64,000 bases of DNA from JAAYUD01 sp963676865 (GTDB lineage: Bacteria > Bacteroidota > Bacteroidia > Bacteroidales > Bacteroidaceae). The notes beneath the pieces are model-generated. The model did not search any database. It was not told the DNA's origin and saw only the letters and a program-made list of their open reading frames with translations. The position numbers were made by a program, and so were the translations under genes. The stretch covers positions 1,612,001-1,676,000 of the forward strand of contig CAXXSS010000001.1 in NCBI GenBank assembly GCA_963676865.2. The letters are read 5' to 3'. Within the stretch, counting starts at the first letter, position 1. Every line of letters starts with the position of its first letter. Shown here in pieces: positions 35,984-45,582 of this stretch.

Positions 35984-36754
35984 TTAATCGTGATGATGTT
36001 TGCCCAAAATACGATGCGGAAGATCACCATGGCCCAGCAAACCAATAGGGCAATTGAAGTTCTTTTCCATCCATTCGGTATGGATATCCGAATCGGCATG
36101 ATAATCGAGCGTTTCGTTGACGCAGGCTACCGATTTTACTTGTTGCAAGATAGTACCTATGTCGTGGCTCACAATAGCGATGGCACATCTGCTGTTTATT
36201 TCATCGAGAATTTTGTATAGAGCTGTTTCAAACCGTTTGTCAATGTACGTATTCGGTTCGTCTAGAATAACTATTTCCGGGTCCGAAACCAAAGCTCTAC
36301 CCAATAAAGTTCTTTGCAACTGTCCACCGCTAAGCTGGCCTATCGCCCTCTTATTCAATCCATCTAATCCCATTTGGGATATAATATATTGTACTTTTTC
36401 TTTTTGTTCGGCTGTGAATCGGCCAATAAGCGATTTCTTAATGTTCAGTCCCGACAAAATAGCTTCTTCTACAGATATGGGAAATTTTTTATCAATAGCG
36501 TTGTATTGTGGGAGGTATCCCATCGAAAGTTGTGCCGTTTCTTGTCCTTCGCGATAAAAACGGATTTCTCCTTTTTCCGGTTTCATGAGTCCCAGTATGC
36601 ACTTGATAAGTGTTGTTTTACCACCGCCATTGGGGCCTATGATGCCTAGAAAATCATTCTGATAGATATTCAGATTAATATCGTGTAGTACGGTATGGTG
36701 TTCGTATGCAGCAGACAGATTTTTTATTGATACAATCACTTTATTGTCGTTCAT
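35984..36754 (-). CDS. Metal (zinc/manganese-type) ABC transporter ATP-binding protein
   Basis: ATPase subunit of a cluster 9 metal importer, 256 residues. Walker A GPNGGGKTT, Q-loop YLPQYNAI, signature LSGGQLQRTLLGRAL, Walker B VILDEPNTYID and H-loop IVSHDIG are all present. The C-terminus ends in a His-rich tail (GKHHHD) that may bind metal. It follows the substrate-binding protein gene by 13 bases. The permease that should complete the importer is not adjacent; relic sequence and an IS lie immediately downstream. Confidence 0.93.
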   Translation of the reverse strand: MNDNKVIVSIKNLSAAYEHHTVLHDINLNIYQNDFLGIIGPNGGGKTTLIKCILGLMKPEKGEIRFYREGQETAQLSMGYLPQYNAIDKKFPISVEEAILSGLNIKKSLIGRFTAEQKEKVQYIISQMGLDGLNKRAIGQLSGGQLQRTLLGRALVSDPEIVILDEPNTYIDKRFETALYKILDEINSRCAIAIVSHDIGTILQQVKSVACVNETLDYHADSDIHTEWMEKNFNCPIGLLGHGDLPHRILGKHHHD

Positions 36755-36767
36755 CGTTTTGGCATTA

Positions 36768-37634
36768 CTAATTATGACTAAGTTCTTTTGCTATCGCTAT
36801 CATTTCTTTGTCCCACTGTTTGTTTAGCGGGTTGATGGAAACAACTCGTGCTCCTATTTGCTTGGCTATAATTTCGGCATTGTGATGATCGAATTCGGGT
36901 TGTACAAAAATGATATGAACTTTGTTTTTCCGGCATCGGTCAATAATGCCGGCCAATTCGGAAGGAGAAGGTTCTTTCCCATTGTTTTCGATAGGTATTT
37001 GTATCAAATTGTAGTCTCGGGCAAAGTACGATAAGGACGGATGATAGATGGCAAAAGCTTTGTCGGCTTTTGTTTTCTTCAATTCAATACGGATGATAGA
37101 GTCTGTTTTAGTGATCTCTTTGCATAGCGAATCATATCGATTGATGTATGTTTTCTCGTGTTTTTTGTCAAACGAACAAAGAATGTCCAATGTGTTTTTG
37201 GCAATGACGTATGCGTTTTTAGGCGAACACCATAAATGTGGCTCCACTTGGTTTATATTGTGATTGATTATCTTTTGATGTCCTTTTTCCATTATCAAAT
37301 TGATGCCTTGCGAAGTATCGAATACTTCTATATGGGGGGCATTGGATATAAGTTTATCCATCCATTGCATTTCGAATCCGATGTAACCGATGCGCAGATA
37401 GATAGTACTTTTCTCCAAGTTGATAAGTTGTCGTGGATTGGGATCATAAGTTTCGGGACTGCTTCCATGGGGCACGATGCAATCTACTTTGAAAAAACCT
37501 TTTGCCAAAGCTTCACAAAAGTATCGTTGGGGTTCTATTGTGACAGTAATGATTGGTTTGTCATTCCTTTTTTTAGGTTGTTTGTCACAGCCGGCAACCA
37601 ATACTAATATAAATAATAAAACAAACTTTTTCAT
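36768..37634 (-). CDS. Zinc-type ABC transporter substrate-binding lipoprotein (ZnuA-like)
   Basis: Cluster A-I solute-binding lipoprotein of 288 residues with lipobox LVAGC (Cys 16). Metal-site segments seen are SSPETYDPNPRQL (the first ligand is Glu where ZnuA has His), VEPHLWCSPKNA, YHPSLSYFARDY and VQPEFDHHNAEI. The central His-rich loop of classical ZnuA is short here (EKGHQKIINHNINQ). Zinc is the likely metal, but the altered first ligand leaves room for manganese or another ion. It starts the two-gene unit with the ATPase. Confidence 0.88.
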   Translation of the reverse strand: MKKFVLLFILVLVAGCDKQPKKRNDKPIITVTIEPQRYFCEALAKGFFKVDCIVPHGSSPETYDPNPRQLINLEKSTIYLRIGYIGFEMQWMDKLISNAPHIEVFDTSQGINLIMEKGHQKIINHNINQVEPHLWCSPKNAYVIAKNTLDILCSFDKKHEKTYINRYDSLCKEITKTDSIIRIELKKTKADKAFAIYHPSLSYFARDYNLIQIPIENNGKEPSPSELAGIIDRCRKNKVHIIFVQPEFDHHNAEIIAKQIGARVVSINPLNKQWDKEMIAIAKELSHN

Positions 37635-37665
37635 AATGCCTAAGTTTTAATTAACGTCTGTCTCT

Positions 37666-38664
37666 TTAAGAAACAGGAGCCATTTTCAGTAAATACAATA
37701 TAAACAACAGAATAAGAGTTGCTATAAAGATATAATAAGAGATGCGGCTTTTGGTACGACTGAAGAAATGGCATATTATTAATGATACACCAGGGAGTAA
37801 CAGATTCAATATCTGTACTTCGTATTTCGGCTGTATGATAATAAATAGGAAAAGATAGGCATTTAGGAATATAATAAAATGCAAAATGAGTCTTGTTCTT
37901 ATTTTGTTATCATAATCGATAAAGAGACAATGAAAGAAGCTGACGATATAAAGCACTAAAAGTAGAGCAAACGACAATAAATTGCGAACATCTACTTCGG
38001 CAAATATATTCATTCCTCCAAATTGGGCCATCTCTTGGAATGGCGCTATGAATATATTAATGTCATCCACATAAAAGGCATACGATAAAACAAACCAGTA
38101 GGGCAGAACAAAGCCTACGATAGAAGCGAGGAAGCTGCGTATATTGAGGGACTGCAACATCACGGAGCCGATGAGCCATACGGGAATCACAAAAACAAGC
38201 TGTGGCAGAAATAAGGTGCCGATGCTAAGTATGGCAAATGAGTGAAAAAGATAAGATGATGAGTCTCGTCGTTGATAGCTGTTAAAAAGAAAAAACAGCG
38301 ATAGCAACAGGGCAACTAGTGATAATTTTGTGAACGAAAAAGTATATAGTTCAGGACAGAAAGTGATAAACAAAAAGAAGACAGCCATCAATACCGTTTT
38401 TCTCACCCGAAGGATGTCCGAGCGGTTGTTCAGCTCGACTAATAGATAGGCCGATAAGATATAGGTTGCCAAGCTACACAAATGGTTCAACCATATCGGC
38501 ATTGATGATGCGCTCCATGATGGAAATAAAATGAAACTATCGGTAGCATGTACAACCGGGCAGATCACAGAGTGCCCAATATATGCTATGATACATATCA
38601 AAATAACCACAGGCAGTGTAGCACCACTTGCCATGATTCTTTCTTGTTTTCCTTTCAGTGTCAT
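37666..38664 (-). CDS. Polytopic membrane protein of unknown function
   Basis: Membrane protein of 332 residues with about nine hydrophobic helices (for example LPVVILICIIAYIGHSVIC, LSLVALLLSLFFLFN-like at 115-130, FLNAYLFLFIIIQPKY, YYIFIATLILLFILYLL). No enzyme motif is recognised. It starts 8 bases after the purD stop, so it is probably co-transcribed with purD. A second Met at residue 11 is a possible start. It resembles other uncharacterised Bacteroidetes membrane proteins found near purD; the function is not known. Confidence 0.75.
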   Translation of the reverse strand: MTLKGKQERIMASGATLPVVILICIIAYIGHSVICPVVHATDSFILFPSWSASSMPIWLNHLCSLATYILSAYLLVELNNRSDILRVRKTVLMAVFFLFITFCPELYTFSFTKLSLVALLLSLFFLFNSYQRRDSSSYLFHSFAILSIGTLFLPQLVFVIPVWLIGSVMLQSLNIRSFLASIVGFVLPYWFVLSYAFYVDDINIFIAPFQEMAQFGGMNIFAEVDVRNLLSFALLLVLYIVSFFHCLFIDYDNKIRTRLILHFIIFLNAYLFLFIIIQPKYEVQILNLLLPGVSLIICHFFSRTKSRISYYIFIATLILLFILYLLKMAPVS

Positions 38665-38672
38665 TTTTTTCT

Positions 38673-39947
38673 TTAAAGATCAAATCCTATATCGTGGCGA
38701 AAGTATTTACGTTCAAAGTCTATAGTCTCGGCCACTTTATAACTCTTTTCTAAGGCTTCTTCTTTTGAATTACCGTAAGAACTGATGGCGATGACGCGTC
38801 CGCCGTCTGTTACTACTTTGCCTTCTTTTAGTGTCGTTCCCGAATGGAAAAGGATACTTTCCGTTTTTAGGGTCTCTTTCAGACCTTCAATAGGATATCC
38901 TTTTTGGTAAGATTCGGGATAACCTCCGCTTACCAACATTACGCAACCAACGGTGCGCGGATCGATGTCGATCGTATATTGGTCTAAGGTACCTTTTTCT
39001 GTACCGACAAACAAATCTACCAAATCACTTTTGATACGTGGCATTACGCTTTCTGTTTCGGGATCTCCCATTCGAGCATTATATTCTATCACGTAAGGTT
39101 CGTCTTTGACATTTATCAATCCGAAGAATATAAAGCCTTTGTAATTAATCTGCTCTTCATAGAGTCCTTTAATGGTGGGTTCTATGATTCTTTCGCGTAC
39201 TTTGTTCATAAATACGTTATCGGCAAAAGGAACGGGACTGACACTTCCCATACCGCCGGTGTTGAGCCCTTTGTCGCCTTCACCTATTCGTTTGTAGTCT
39301 TTTGCTTCGGGTAGTAGCTTGTAATTCTTTCCATCGGTAAGTACGAATACCGAGCATTCTATGCCCGATAGAAATTCTTCAATTACAACTTTGGCAGATG
39401 CTTTTCCGAACATTCCTTGAAGCATATCCTTCAGCTCTCTTTTGGCTTCATCGAGCGTTGGAACTATTAATACGCCCTTGCCGGCACACAGTCCGTCGGC
39501 CTTTAGAACGTATGGAGGTTGCAGTGTTTCTAGAAAATCGAAACCCTGTTGTATTGTTTCGGCTGTAATAGTAAGATACCGTGCAGTAGGGATATGATGC
39601 CTTTGCATGAACTCTTTGGCAAATTCTTTACTGCCTTCGAGTTGTGCTCCTTTTGCCGATGGACCTATAATCATTATGTGGCTTGTAGCGGAATCGTTTT
39701 TAAAGAAATCGTAGATGCCGTTTACTAATGGATCTTCCGGACCGACAACTATCATATCGATATTTTGGTTAAGGGCGAATGATTTGAGCGATTCAAAGTC
39801 GTTGACTTTGATATCTACATTTTCTCCAACCGATGCAGTACCTGCATTGCCTGGAGCAATATATAGTTTCTCGACCAATTTACTTTGCGCTATTTTCCAT
39901 GCCATAGCATGTTCGCGTCCTCCTGAACCTAATAATAGTATCTTCAT
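38673..39947 (-). CDS. purD: Phosphoribosylamine-glycine ligase
   Basis: GAR synthetase, second step of purine synthesis: joins glycine to phosphoribosylamine with ATP. The 424-residue protein has the N-domain (LLLGSGGREHAMAWK), the PurD loop VGPEDPLVNGIYDFF, an ATP-grasp core (YVLKADGLCAGKGVLI, FLSGIECSVFVLTDG), the family signature NTGGMGSVSPVP and the metal-binding EYNARMGDPETESVMPRI. Full length and intact. The next gene starts shortly upstream (dipeptidyl peptidase stop 10 bases away), so the genes run as a cluster. Confidence 0.97.
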   Translation of the reverse strand: MKILLLGSGGREHAMAWKIAQSKLVEKLYIAPGNAGTASVGENVDIKVNDFESLKSFALNQNIDMIVVGPEDPLVNGIYDFFKNDSATSHIMIIGPSAKGAQLEGSKEFAKEFMQRHHIPTARYLTITAETIQQGFDFLETLQPPYVLKADGLCAGKGVLIVPTLDEAKRELKDMLQGMFGKASAKVVIEEFLSGIECSVFVLTDGKNYKLLPEAKDYKRIGEGDKGLNTGGMGSVSPVPFADNVFMNKVRERIIEPTIKGLYEEQINYKGFIFFGLINVKDEPYVIEYNARMGDPETESVMPRIKSDLVDLFVGTEKGTLDQYTIDIDPRTVGCVMLVSGGYPESYQKGYPIEGLKETLKTESILFHSGTTLKEGKVVTDGGRVIAISSYGNSKEEALEKSYKVAETIDFERKYFRHDIGFDL

Positions 39948-39957
39948 ATTTATCAGT

Positions 39958-42105
39958 TTATAAATAATCTACAAAATATCGTGTTATTTTCTCGTATAGA
40001 TGAACTCTGTCTTTGCCCATTACGTTATGTTTGTGTCCCGGATAAGTAAAAAAGTCGGGATAAGTGCCGGCGTTGATGCAGGCTTTCAAAAAAGTAATAG
40101 AATGTTGGGGTACGCAAGTATCATCGTGATCATCGTGTATAATGAGCAAATGTCCTTTCAAGTTGCCGGCATAATTTTTTAGATTACATTCCTTATAACC
40201 TTCCGGATTTGATTGCGGGGTGTCCATATAGCGTTCGCCATACATTACTTCGTAGTATTTCCAATCGATGACAGGACCTCCGGCAACACCGACTTTAAAC
40301 AAGTCGGGATAACGCAACATCAATCCTGTTGTCATGTGTCCACCGAAGCTCCAACCGTGAACGCCTATTCTACTACTATCGATATAAGGTTGGCTTTTTA
40401 AGAATTCGACACCTTTTACCTGGTCTTTACATTCTTCAATTCCCAAGTGGCGGAAAGTGACGCTTTCAAAATCGAACCCTCTATTCTCACTTCCACGATT
40501 ATCGAGCGTGAAAACGATATAGCCTTTATTGGCCATATATATGTCCCAACCACGTGTATCATTCAACCAGCTGTTGTTTATCATTTGTGCATGAGGGCCT
40601 CCATATACATATACGATAGCAGGGTATTTCTTACCCGGCTGCATATCTTTTGGTTTTACAATACGATAGTATAAATCAGTCACACCATCGGCAGCTTTAA
40701 TTGTTCCTATGCTGATATCCGGCATCTTGTATCCTTGGTAAGGATCTTCAGCTTTGAATATTTGTGTGCTTTTTGATGTCGTTACATCGAGAATATCAAT
40801 TTTTAAGGGTGTTTTAGGTGAGCTGTAACGATCAACAATATACTGTCCCGATTCACTTAATAATCCACGATGTACCCCATCGGTCGTTTTTCCTAGGGCT
40901 TTGCTGCATTTCATGCTCGGAACATTGACACTATATAGGTTTGTATTCAGTGCGACTCCTGCTTCTATAATCACACTCTTTGTTTTGTTGTTGAAACCTA
41001 GTAAACTCTGTACAAGCCATTCTCCTTTGGTAAGTTGGCCCAATAGTTTACCATCCGTATTGTACAAATAAAGGTGATTGAAGCCGCTACGTTGGCTTTG
41101 ATAGATAAACTTATTATTGTCCCACGGTAAGAAAGCGATGGGGTAGAGGGGTTCTACGTATTTCGGATTTGTTTCTTCGATAAGAACTTTTTCCAATTCG
41201 CCTGTCTGGGCGTTGTAACGGCAAAGTTTGGAATGGTTTTGATCGCGGTTCAATTCGATAAGATACATGGATTTCTCATCGGGCGCCCACGAAATGTTGG
41301 TGAAATATCGATCGGTTGGATCTCCTGCTTTCAAATAAGTTGTTTGTTTTGTGTCAGGGTTGTATATTCCAATTGTCACTTTGTGCGAAGCCATTCCGGC
41401 CATCGGATAACGAATCATCTGTACTTTTCCTTCGCGAGCTTCCGTATCAACTAACGGATACTGACCTACCATCGTTTCGTCCATTCGATAGAATGCCAAT
41501 AGTTTACCCGAAGGACTCCAGAAAGTTCCTTTTGAAATGCCGAATTCATTACGGTGAACAGATTGTCCGCAAACGATACCTTCCGGTTCGTTGGTTACGG
41601 TATCATTGTTAACATATAGATTGTTGCCTATCGTATAAGCAATATTGTTGCTATTGTAATTAATGTCTTCGTTATTTCTTTCTTTATTAAAGTCTGTCGT
41701 ACTGATAATCGTGTTCTTTTTAAAGTCGAACACGATTTGCTTGCTATGAAGAGCAAACACTATTTCCGTACGATTCTTCCATGGTAGTTTAACAAAATAC
41801 ATGCTTGTCAATTTGCCCAGTTTTTGAGACTCAAGCACGCTGTTTATTTTGTCAATTGTCGTTAGTATGGTTTCTTTTCCGTTCTTCGGATTTATTTCAG
41901 TTAGTTTGTCTATAGCGGGTTTGATACAAAAGTCTCCCCACCACTGTAGATTATAAAGATTATCAACGTAACGATACGTAGAACCACCCGGCATCAAGTC
42001 TTCCAGAGTTAGTTCTTTTGTCTGTCCCATTATTTGAGTAGTTCCCAATAGTTGTAACGCTAATAATGACAAAAAAGCTTTTTTAATCAGATTCTTTGTT
42101 TTCAT
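39958..42105 (-). CDS. S9-family dipeptidyl peptidase (DPP-IV type)
   Basis: Secreted serine peptidase that removes N-terminal dipeptides, usually X-Pro. Start 42105 is chosen for its signal peptide (MKTKNLIKKAFLSLLALQ... to IMGQ); the longer frame adds 14 residues. After the signal come the beta-propeller domain (YRYVDNLYNLQWWGDF, FGISKGTFWSPSGKLLAFYR) and the alpha/beta-hydrolase domain with the nucleophile in GVHGWSFGGHMTTGLML, the Asp in HDDHDDTCVP and the His in PGHKHNVMG. The 715-residue length fits. It overlaps the upstream methyltransferase gene by 23 bases. Confidence 0.95.
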   Translation of the reverse strand: MKTKNLIKKAFLSLLALQLLGTTQIMGQTKELTLEDLMPGGSTYRYVDNLYNLQWWGDFCIKPAIDKLTEINPKNGKETILTTIDKINSVLESQKLGKLTSMYFVKLPWKNRTEIVFALHSKQIVFDFKKNTIISTTDFNKERNNEDINYNSNNIAYTIGNNLYVNNDTVTNEPEGIVCGQSVHRNEFGISKGTFWSPSGKLLAFYRMDETMVGQYPLVDTEAREGKVQMIRYPMAGMASHKVTIGIYNPDTKQTTYLKAGDPTDRYFTNISWAPDEKSMYLIELNRDQNHSKLCRYNAQTGELEKVLIEETNPKYVEPLYPIAFLPWDNNKFIYQSQRSGFNHLYLYNTDGKLLGQLTKGEWLVQSLLGFNNKTKSVIIEAGVALNTNLYSVNVPSMKCSKALGKTTDGVHRGLLSESGQYIVDRYSSPKTPLKIDILDVTTSKSTQIFKAEDPYQGYKMPDISIGTIKAADGVTDLYYRIVKPKDMQPGKKYPAIVYVYGGPHAQMINNSWLNDTRGWDIYMANKGYIVFTLDNRGSENRGFDFESVTFRHLGIEECKDQVKGVEFLKSQPYIDSSRIGVHGWSFGGHMTTGLMLRYPDLFKVGVAGGPVIDWKYYEVMYGERYMDTPQSNPEGYKECNLKNYAGNLKGHLLIIHDDHDDTCVPQHSITFLKACINAGTYPDFFTYPGHKHNVMGKDRVHLYEKITRYFVDYL

Positions 42106-43435
42106 GTCTTCTCGGATATTTAGATGCAGGTTGTTTGCGGTCGTCAAATCGACTATGTCTGTTATCGTAACTCGTTCTGGAATTACGATTGTCTTTTCTA
42201 TCTCTACCTCCTTGGTATTCTCTTCTTACTCTGAATTCTTTGCGAGGTGCATAGCGGTTGTTACTTTCTTCGCTGCTGTCTTTGTCGGTTTTGTAATCTT
42301 TGTATTTTCCGTCGAATATTTCGTATTCGTGCAATTCGCATTCTAGAGGTCCATTAAACAAAGGTATCTTCTCACTTGGCTTTAACCCTATTTGAGCGAA
42401 ACATTCATCGTGATAAGACAATATCCACGCCGCGCCATTGATAAAAGCATGCTTCAACCGTTCTCCAATCATTTTATATAAACCGAGCAAATCATTCGAA
42501 GAGATACGTTCGCCGTAAGGTGGATTGGTTATCAATATGGCTTTCTCCGATGGTTGTTGGAATTGTTGAAAGGGTTGTAATTTCAAATTAATATATTTAC
42601 TTACACCGGCAGCTTTTATATTACTGGTTGCAATAGCAATAGCACTGGGGCTATTGTCGTATGCATATATTTTATGTTCGAATATCTTTTCCTTGCTGTC
42701 ATCGTTGTATATTTGCTCAAATAACTCTTGGTCAAAGTCGCTCCATTTTTCGAAGGCGTAACCTTTGCGAAATACACCGGGCGCAATGTTGCGTGCAATA
42801 AGTGCCGCTTCGATAGGAAAAGTTCCGGAACCACACAACGGATCAATAAAATCGCACTCGCCGTTCCATCCGGTCAATTTGATAATCCCGGCAGCAAGTA
42901 CTTCATTGAGAGGAGCTTCTACGGCTTCTTGACGATAACCGCGACGGTGCAATGATTCTCCTGATGAATCGAGTGAGATTGTGCAAGATGTTTGAGCAAT
43001 ATGAATGTTGAGTGCCACGTCCGGATTGTTGATACGAACTGAGGGGCGTTCGCCTGTTTTTTCTTTGAAATGGTCGGCGATAGCATCTTTTACTCGGTAT
43101 GCTACAAATTTGGAATGGCGAAATTCATCACTATTTACAACAGCATCAATCGCAAAAGTATTCTTATTGGTCATGTACTCTCCCCAATCAATGGCTTTGA
43201 TCTGTTCGTAGACTTCATCCGCATCTTTCGCAATGAAATGCTTGATTGGTTTCAAAATGCGAAGTGCGGTGCGAAGACAGAAATTGGCTCTATAAAGCAT
43301 TTCTTTGTCCCCATCGAAAGAAACCATACGAAGTCCCTTTTGTATGTTTTCTGCACCAATTTCAGATAGTTCTTCTGCCAATACCTGTTCCAGTCCCTGG
43401 AATGTTTTAGCTATTATTTCGAATTTGTCGTTCAT
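42083..43435 (-). CDS. THUMP-domain RNA methyltransferase (RlmL N-half type)
   Basis: Predicted S-adenosylmethionine-dependent rRNA guanine-N2 methyltransferase, about 450 residues. Start 43435 gives MNDKFEIIAKTFQGLEQVLA, the usual N-terminus; the longer frame runs into cysE. A THUMP domain (about 45-150) is followed by the Rossmann methyltransferase domain with DPLCGSGTFPIEAALIA and the catalytic NPPYGERISSND. The last 60 residues are Arg/Asp/Tyr-rich and disordered (RREYQGGRDRKDNRNS), likely an RNA-binding tail. Corresponds to the first half of E. coli RlmKL, as in most Bacteroidetes. Confidence 0.93.
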   Translation of the reverse strand: MNDKFEIIAKTFQGLEQVLAEELSEIGAENIQKGLRMVSFDGDKEMLYRANFCLRTALRILKPIKHFIAKDADEVYEQIKAIDWGEYMTNKNTFAIDAVVNSDEFRHSKFVAYRVKDAIADHFKEKTGERPSVRINNPDVALNIHIAQTSCTISLDSSGESLHRRGYRQEAVEAPLNEVLAAGIIKLTGWNGECDFIDPLCGSGTFPIEAALIARNIAPGVFRKGYAFEKWSDFDQELFEQIYNDDSKEKIFEHKIYAYDNSPSAIAIATSNIKAAGVSKYINLKLQPFQQFQQPSEKAILITNPPYGERISSNDLLGLYKMIGERLKHAFINGAAWILSYHDECFAQIGLKPSEKIPLFNGPLECELHEYEIFDGKYKDYKTDKDSSEESNNRYAPRKEFRVRREYQGGRDRKDNRNSRTSYDNRHSRFDDRKQPASKYPRRHENKESD

Positions 43436-43449
43436 ATATCGTTTTGTAA

Positions 43450-44334
43450 TTATTTCTTTTGTACTATGCGAGCTCCGGCCGGAATATCTTCTGTTACCCA
43501 AATATTGCCACCCACTGTGGCGTCGCGACCAATGGTGATACGCCCAAGAATGGTGGCATTGGAATAAACAATGACATTGTCTTCCAAAATGGGGTGTCTT
43601 GGTATTCCCTTGATAGGTTTTCCTTCTTCATCAAGAGGAAAACTTCGAGCCCCGAGTGTCACACCTTGGTAAAGCTTCACGTTATTTCCTATTACACTGG
43701 TAGCTCCAATAACAACACCTGTTCCGTGATCGATTGCGAAATGATGTCCTATTTCAGCTCCCGGGTGAATATCTATTCCTGTTTCGCCATGTGCCATTTC
43801 GGTGATAATACGGGGTATCAGCGGCACGCACAATTTATAAAGTTCGTGTGCAAATCGGTAATTGCTGATAGCTCGAATAGATGGATAACAGCATATTACT
43901 TCGCCACAGTTTTGAGCTGCAGGATCTCCATTAAATACGGCAATCACGTCTGTTGCCAATATTCGGCGCATTTCAGGTAGTTTGGCAATACATTTTAATG
44001 CTATATTTGAAGCATTTTCGCGAGTAGCAGGAACCTCACATCGACATTCTTCTTCACAACCGAAGACAAGACCTGAGAAAATTTGTTCGGTAAGCAAATT
44101 GTATAAACGTTCGACACTCACCCCGGTATGATATTTTATAGTATAACTATTGATAGTAAAATTGCCATAATAACCGGGAAAAATAATGGTACGCACTAGT
44201 TCTACTATCTCTTGTAAGATAGTAGCCGAAGGTAGAGGCTCGCCCTCTTTTTGTTGATAGAATAATCCTTTAAAAGACTCGCTATCCGACAATTCTTCGA
44301 CTGTTTGAGTAAGAATGTCCGTTCTTGAAACCAT
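43450..44334 (-). CDS. cysE: Serine O-acetyltransferase
   Basis: First step of cysteine synthesis: transfers acetyl from acetyl-CoA to serine. The 294-residue protein has a helical N-domain and a left-handed beta-helix of hexapeptide repeats. Family residues visible: the DPAA turn NGDPAAQNCGEVICCYPS, HPGAEIGHHFAIDHGTGVVI with the catalytic Asp-His pairs, VKLYQGVTLGARSF and HPILEDNVIVYSNATILG. The long N-terminus is that of the plant/Bacteroides-type enzyme. It is co-directional with the flanking genes. Confidence 0.95.
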   Translation of the reverse strand: MVSRTDILTQTVEELSDSESFKGLFYQQKEGEPLPSATILQEIVELVRTIIFPGYYGNFTINSYTIKYHTGVSVERLYNLLTEQIFSGLVFGCEEECRCEVPATRENASNIALKCIAKLPEMRRILATDVIAVFNGDPAAQNCGEVICCYPSIRAISNYRFAHELYKLCVPLIPRIITEMAHGETGIDIHPGAEIGHHFAIDHGTGVVIGATSVIGNNVKLYQGVTLGARSFPLDEEGKPIKGIPRHPILEDNVIVYSNATILGRITIGRDATVGGNIWVTEDIPAGARIVQKK

Positions 44335-44400
44335 GTATTACTTTTCGTTAGATGTTGCAAAGTTATAAATAATTGCAAATAAAAACGATAAATCTTTCAT

Positions 44401-45528
44401 TTATCGAAGCAATTGATACACTCCACCGGCCAAAGTACGGATTACTCCTTTCATTTCAAGTTCGAAAAGATAAGAACTGATCCGATATATAGGGATATTT
44501 GTTTCTACTGCCAATGTATTGATCTGAAGATTACCGCGCTCATCTAGCAATTTAACGATAAGTTGTTCTTCTTCAGATAGTGAAGGAAAGAAATCTCTCT
44601 GGACAATCTTTATTTTCTTTTTTTCTTTACTTGGGTCATTCCAGCCTATGGCTTTCACGAAATCTTCGGCATCACAAAGAATTGCGGCTTTGTTGTCGTG
44701 GATCAATCGATTGCAGCCGATAGAATATTCATCACTGTTGCGCCCCGGTACTGCAAAACAATCGCGGTGGTAGCTTTCCGATATATCGGCAGTAATTAGC
44801 GAACCGCCTTTGGATGCCGATTCTACAACAATAGTTGCATCGGATATTCCTGCAATGATACGGTTTCTACTAACGAAATTGAAGGCATCTGGATTGGTCC
44901 CTGAGATAAACTCGGTAAGCAAACCACCTTTTTCGAGCATTTTTATGGCGGTGTTCCGATGTAGAGAGGGGTATATTCTGTCTAAGCCATGAGCTAATAC
45001 ACCGATTGTAGGTATATCATTCTCTAAAGCTGCCCGATGTGCCGAAATATCAATTCCATAGGCTAGTCCGCTTACAATAGTAACATCGGGACAGAGCGCT
45101 TTCAGCTCTCGTACAAAAGAGTTGCAAAACTGCTTGCCATAATCGGTAGCACGTCTAGTTCCCACAATATTCAATACGTGCGGCACGTTTAGTTTGACGT
45201 TTCCTTTCGAAAATAAGATAATTGGAGAGTCATCGCAATCTTTAAAACGGGAGGGGAAGTCCTCTTCATTCAACAAATAGTATTGTATATGCTTATCGGA
45301 GATGAACTTTAGTTCTTTTTCTGCAATGGAGAAAGCTTCTGGACAGTCTAGCCATTCGGTAACTTTCTTATTGAGATCGGGTATTTTGTCGGGAAGTTCT
45401 TTTCGAAATTTAAAGATTTCTTTTGCGCTTCCTATCGATTCATATAGCCGTTTGGCCCCTCTGATTCCAATATGTGGAACTTTAGTGAGGGCAATACAAT
45501 AGTAGCATTCTTCTTCTCTGTCTTTCAT
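44401..45528 (-). CDS. dprA: DNA-processing protein DprA
   Basis: Loads RecA on incoming single-stranded DNA during transformation and recombination. The start at 45528 is used (MKDREEECYYCIAL); the frame could extend 12 residues. Domains: an N-terminal SAM-like region (1-80), the Rossmann-fold core with NIVGTRRATDYGKQFCNSFV, VSGLAYGIDISAHRAALE, TIGVLAHGLDRIYPSLHRNT and VPGRNSDEYSIGCNRLI, and a C-terminal winged helix (LQINTLAVETNIPIYRISSY). All family motifs are intact. It lies 54 bases downstream of the thioesterase gene. Confidence 0.95.
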   Translation of the reverse strand: MKDREEECYYCIALTKVPHIGIRGAKRLYESIGSAKEIFKFRKELPDKIPDLNKKVTEWLDCPEAFSIAEKELKFISDKHIQYYLLNEEDFPSRFKDCDDSPIILFSKGNVKLNVPHVLNIVGTRRATDYGKQFCNSFVRELKALCPDVTIVSGLAYGIDISAHRAALENDIPTIGVLAHGLDRIYPSLHRNTAIKMLEKGGLLTEFISGTNPDAFNFVSRNRIIAGISDATIVVESASKGGSLITADISESYHRDCFAVPGRNSDEYSIGCNRLIHDNKAAILCDAEDFVKAIGWNDPSKEKKKIKIVQRDFFPSLSEEEQLIVKLLDERGNLQINTLAVETNIPIYRISSYLFELEMKGVIRTLAGGVYQLLR

Positions 45529-45582
45529 AGAATGGTAGTTAAGGTATATAGAGATAGGGGGCACAAATATTAGAATAGGTCT

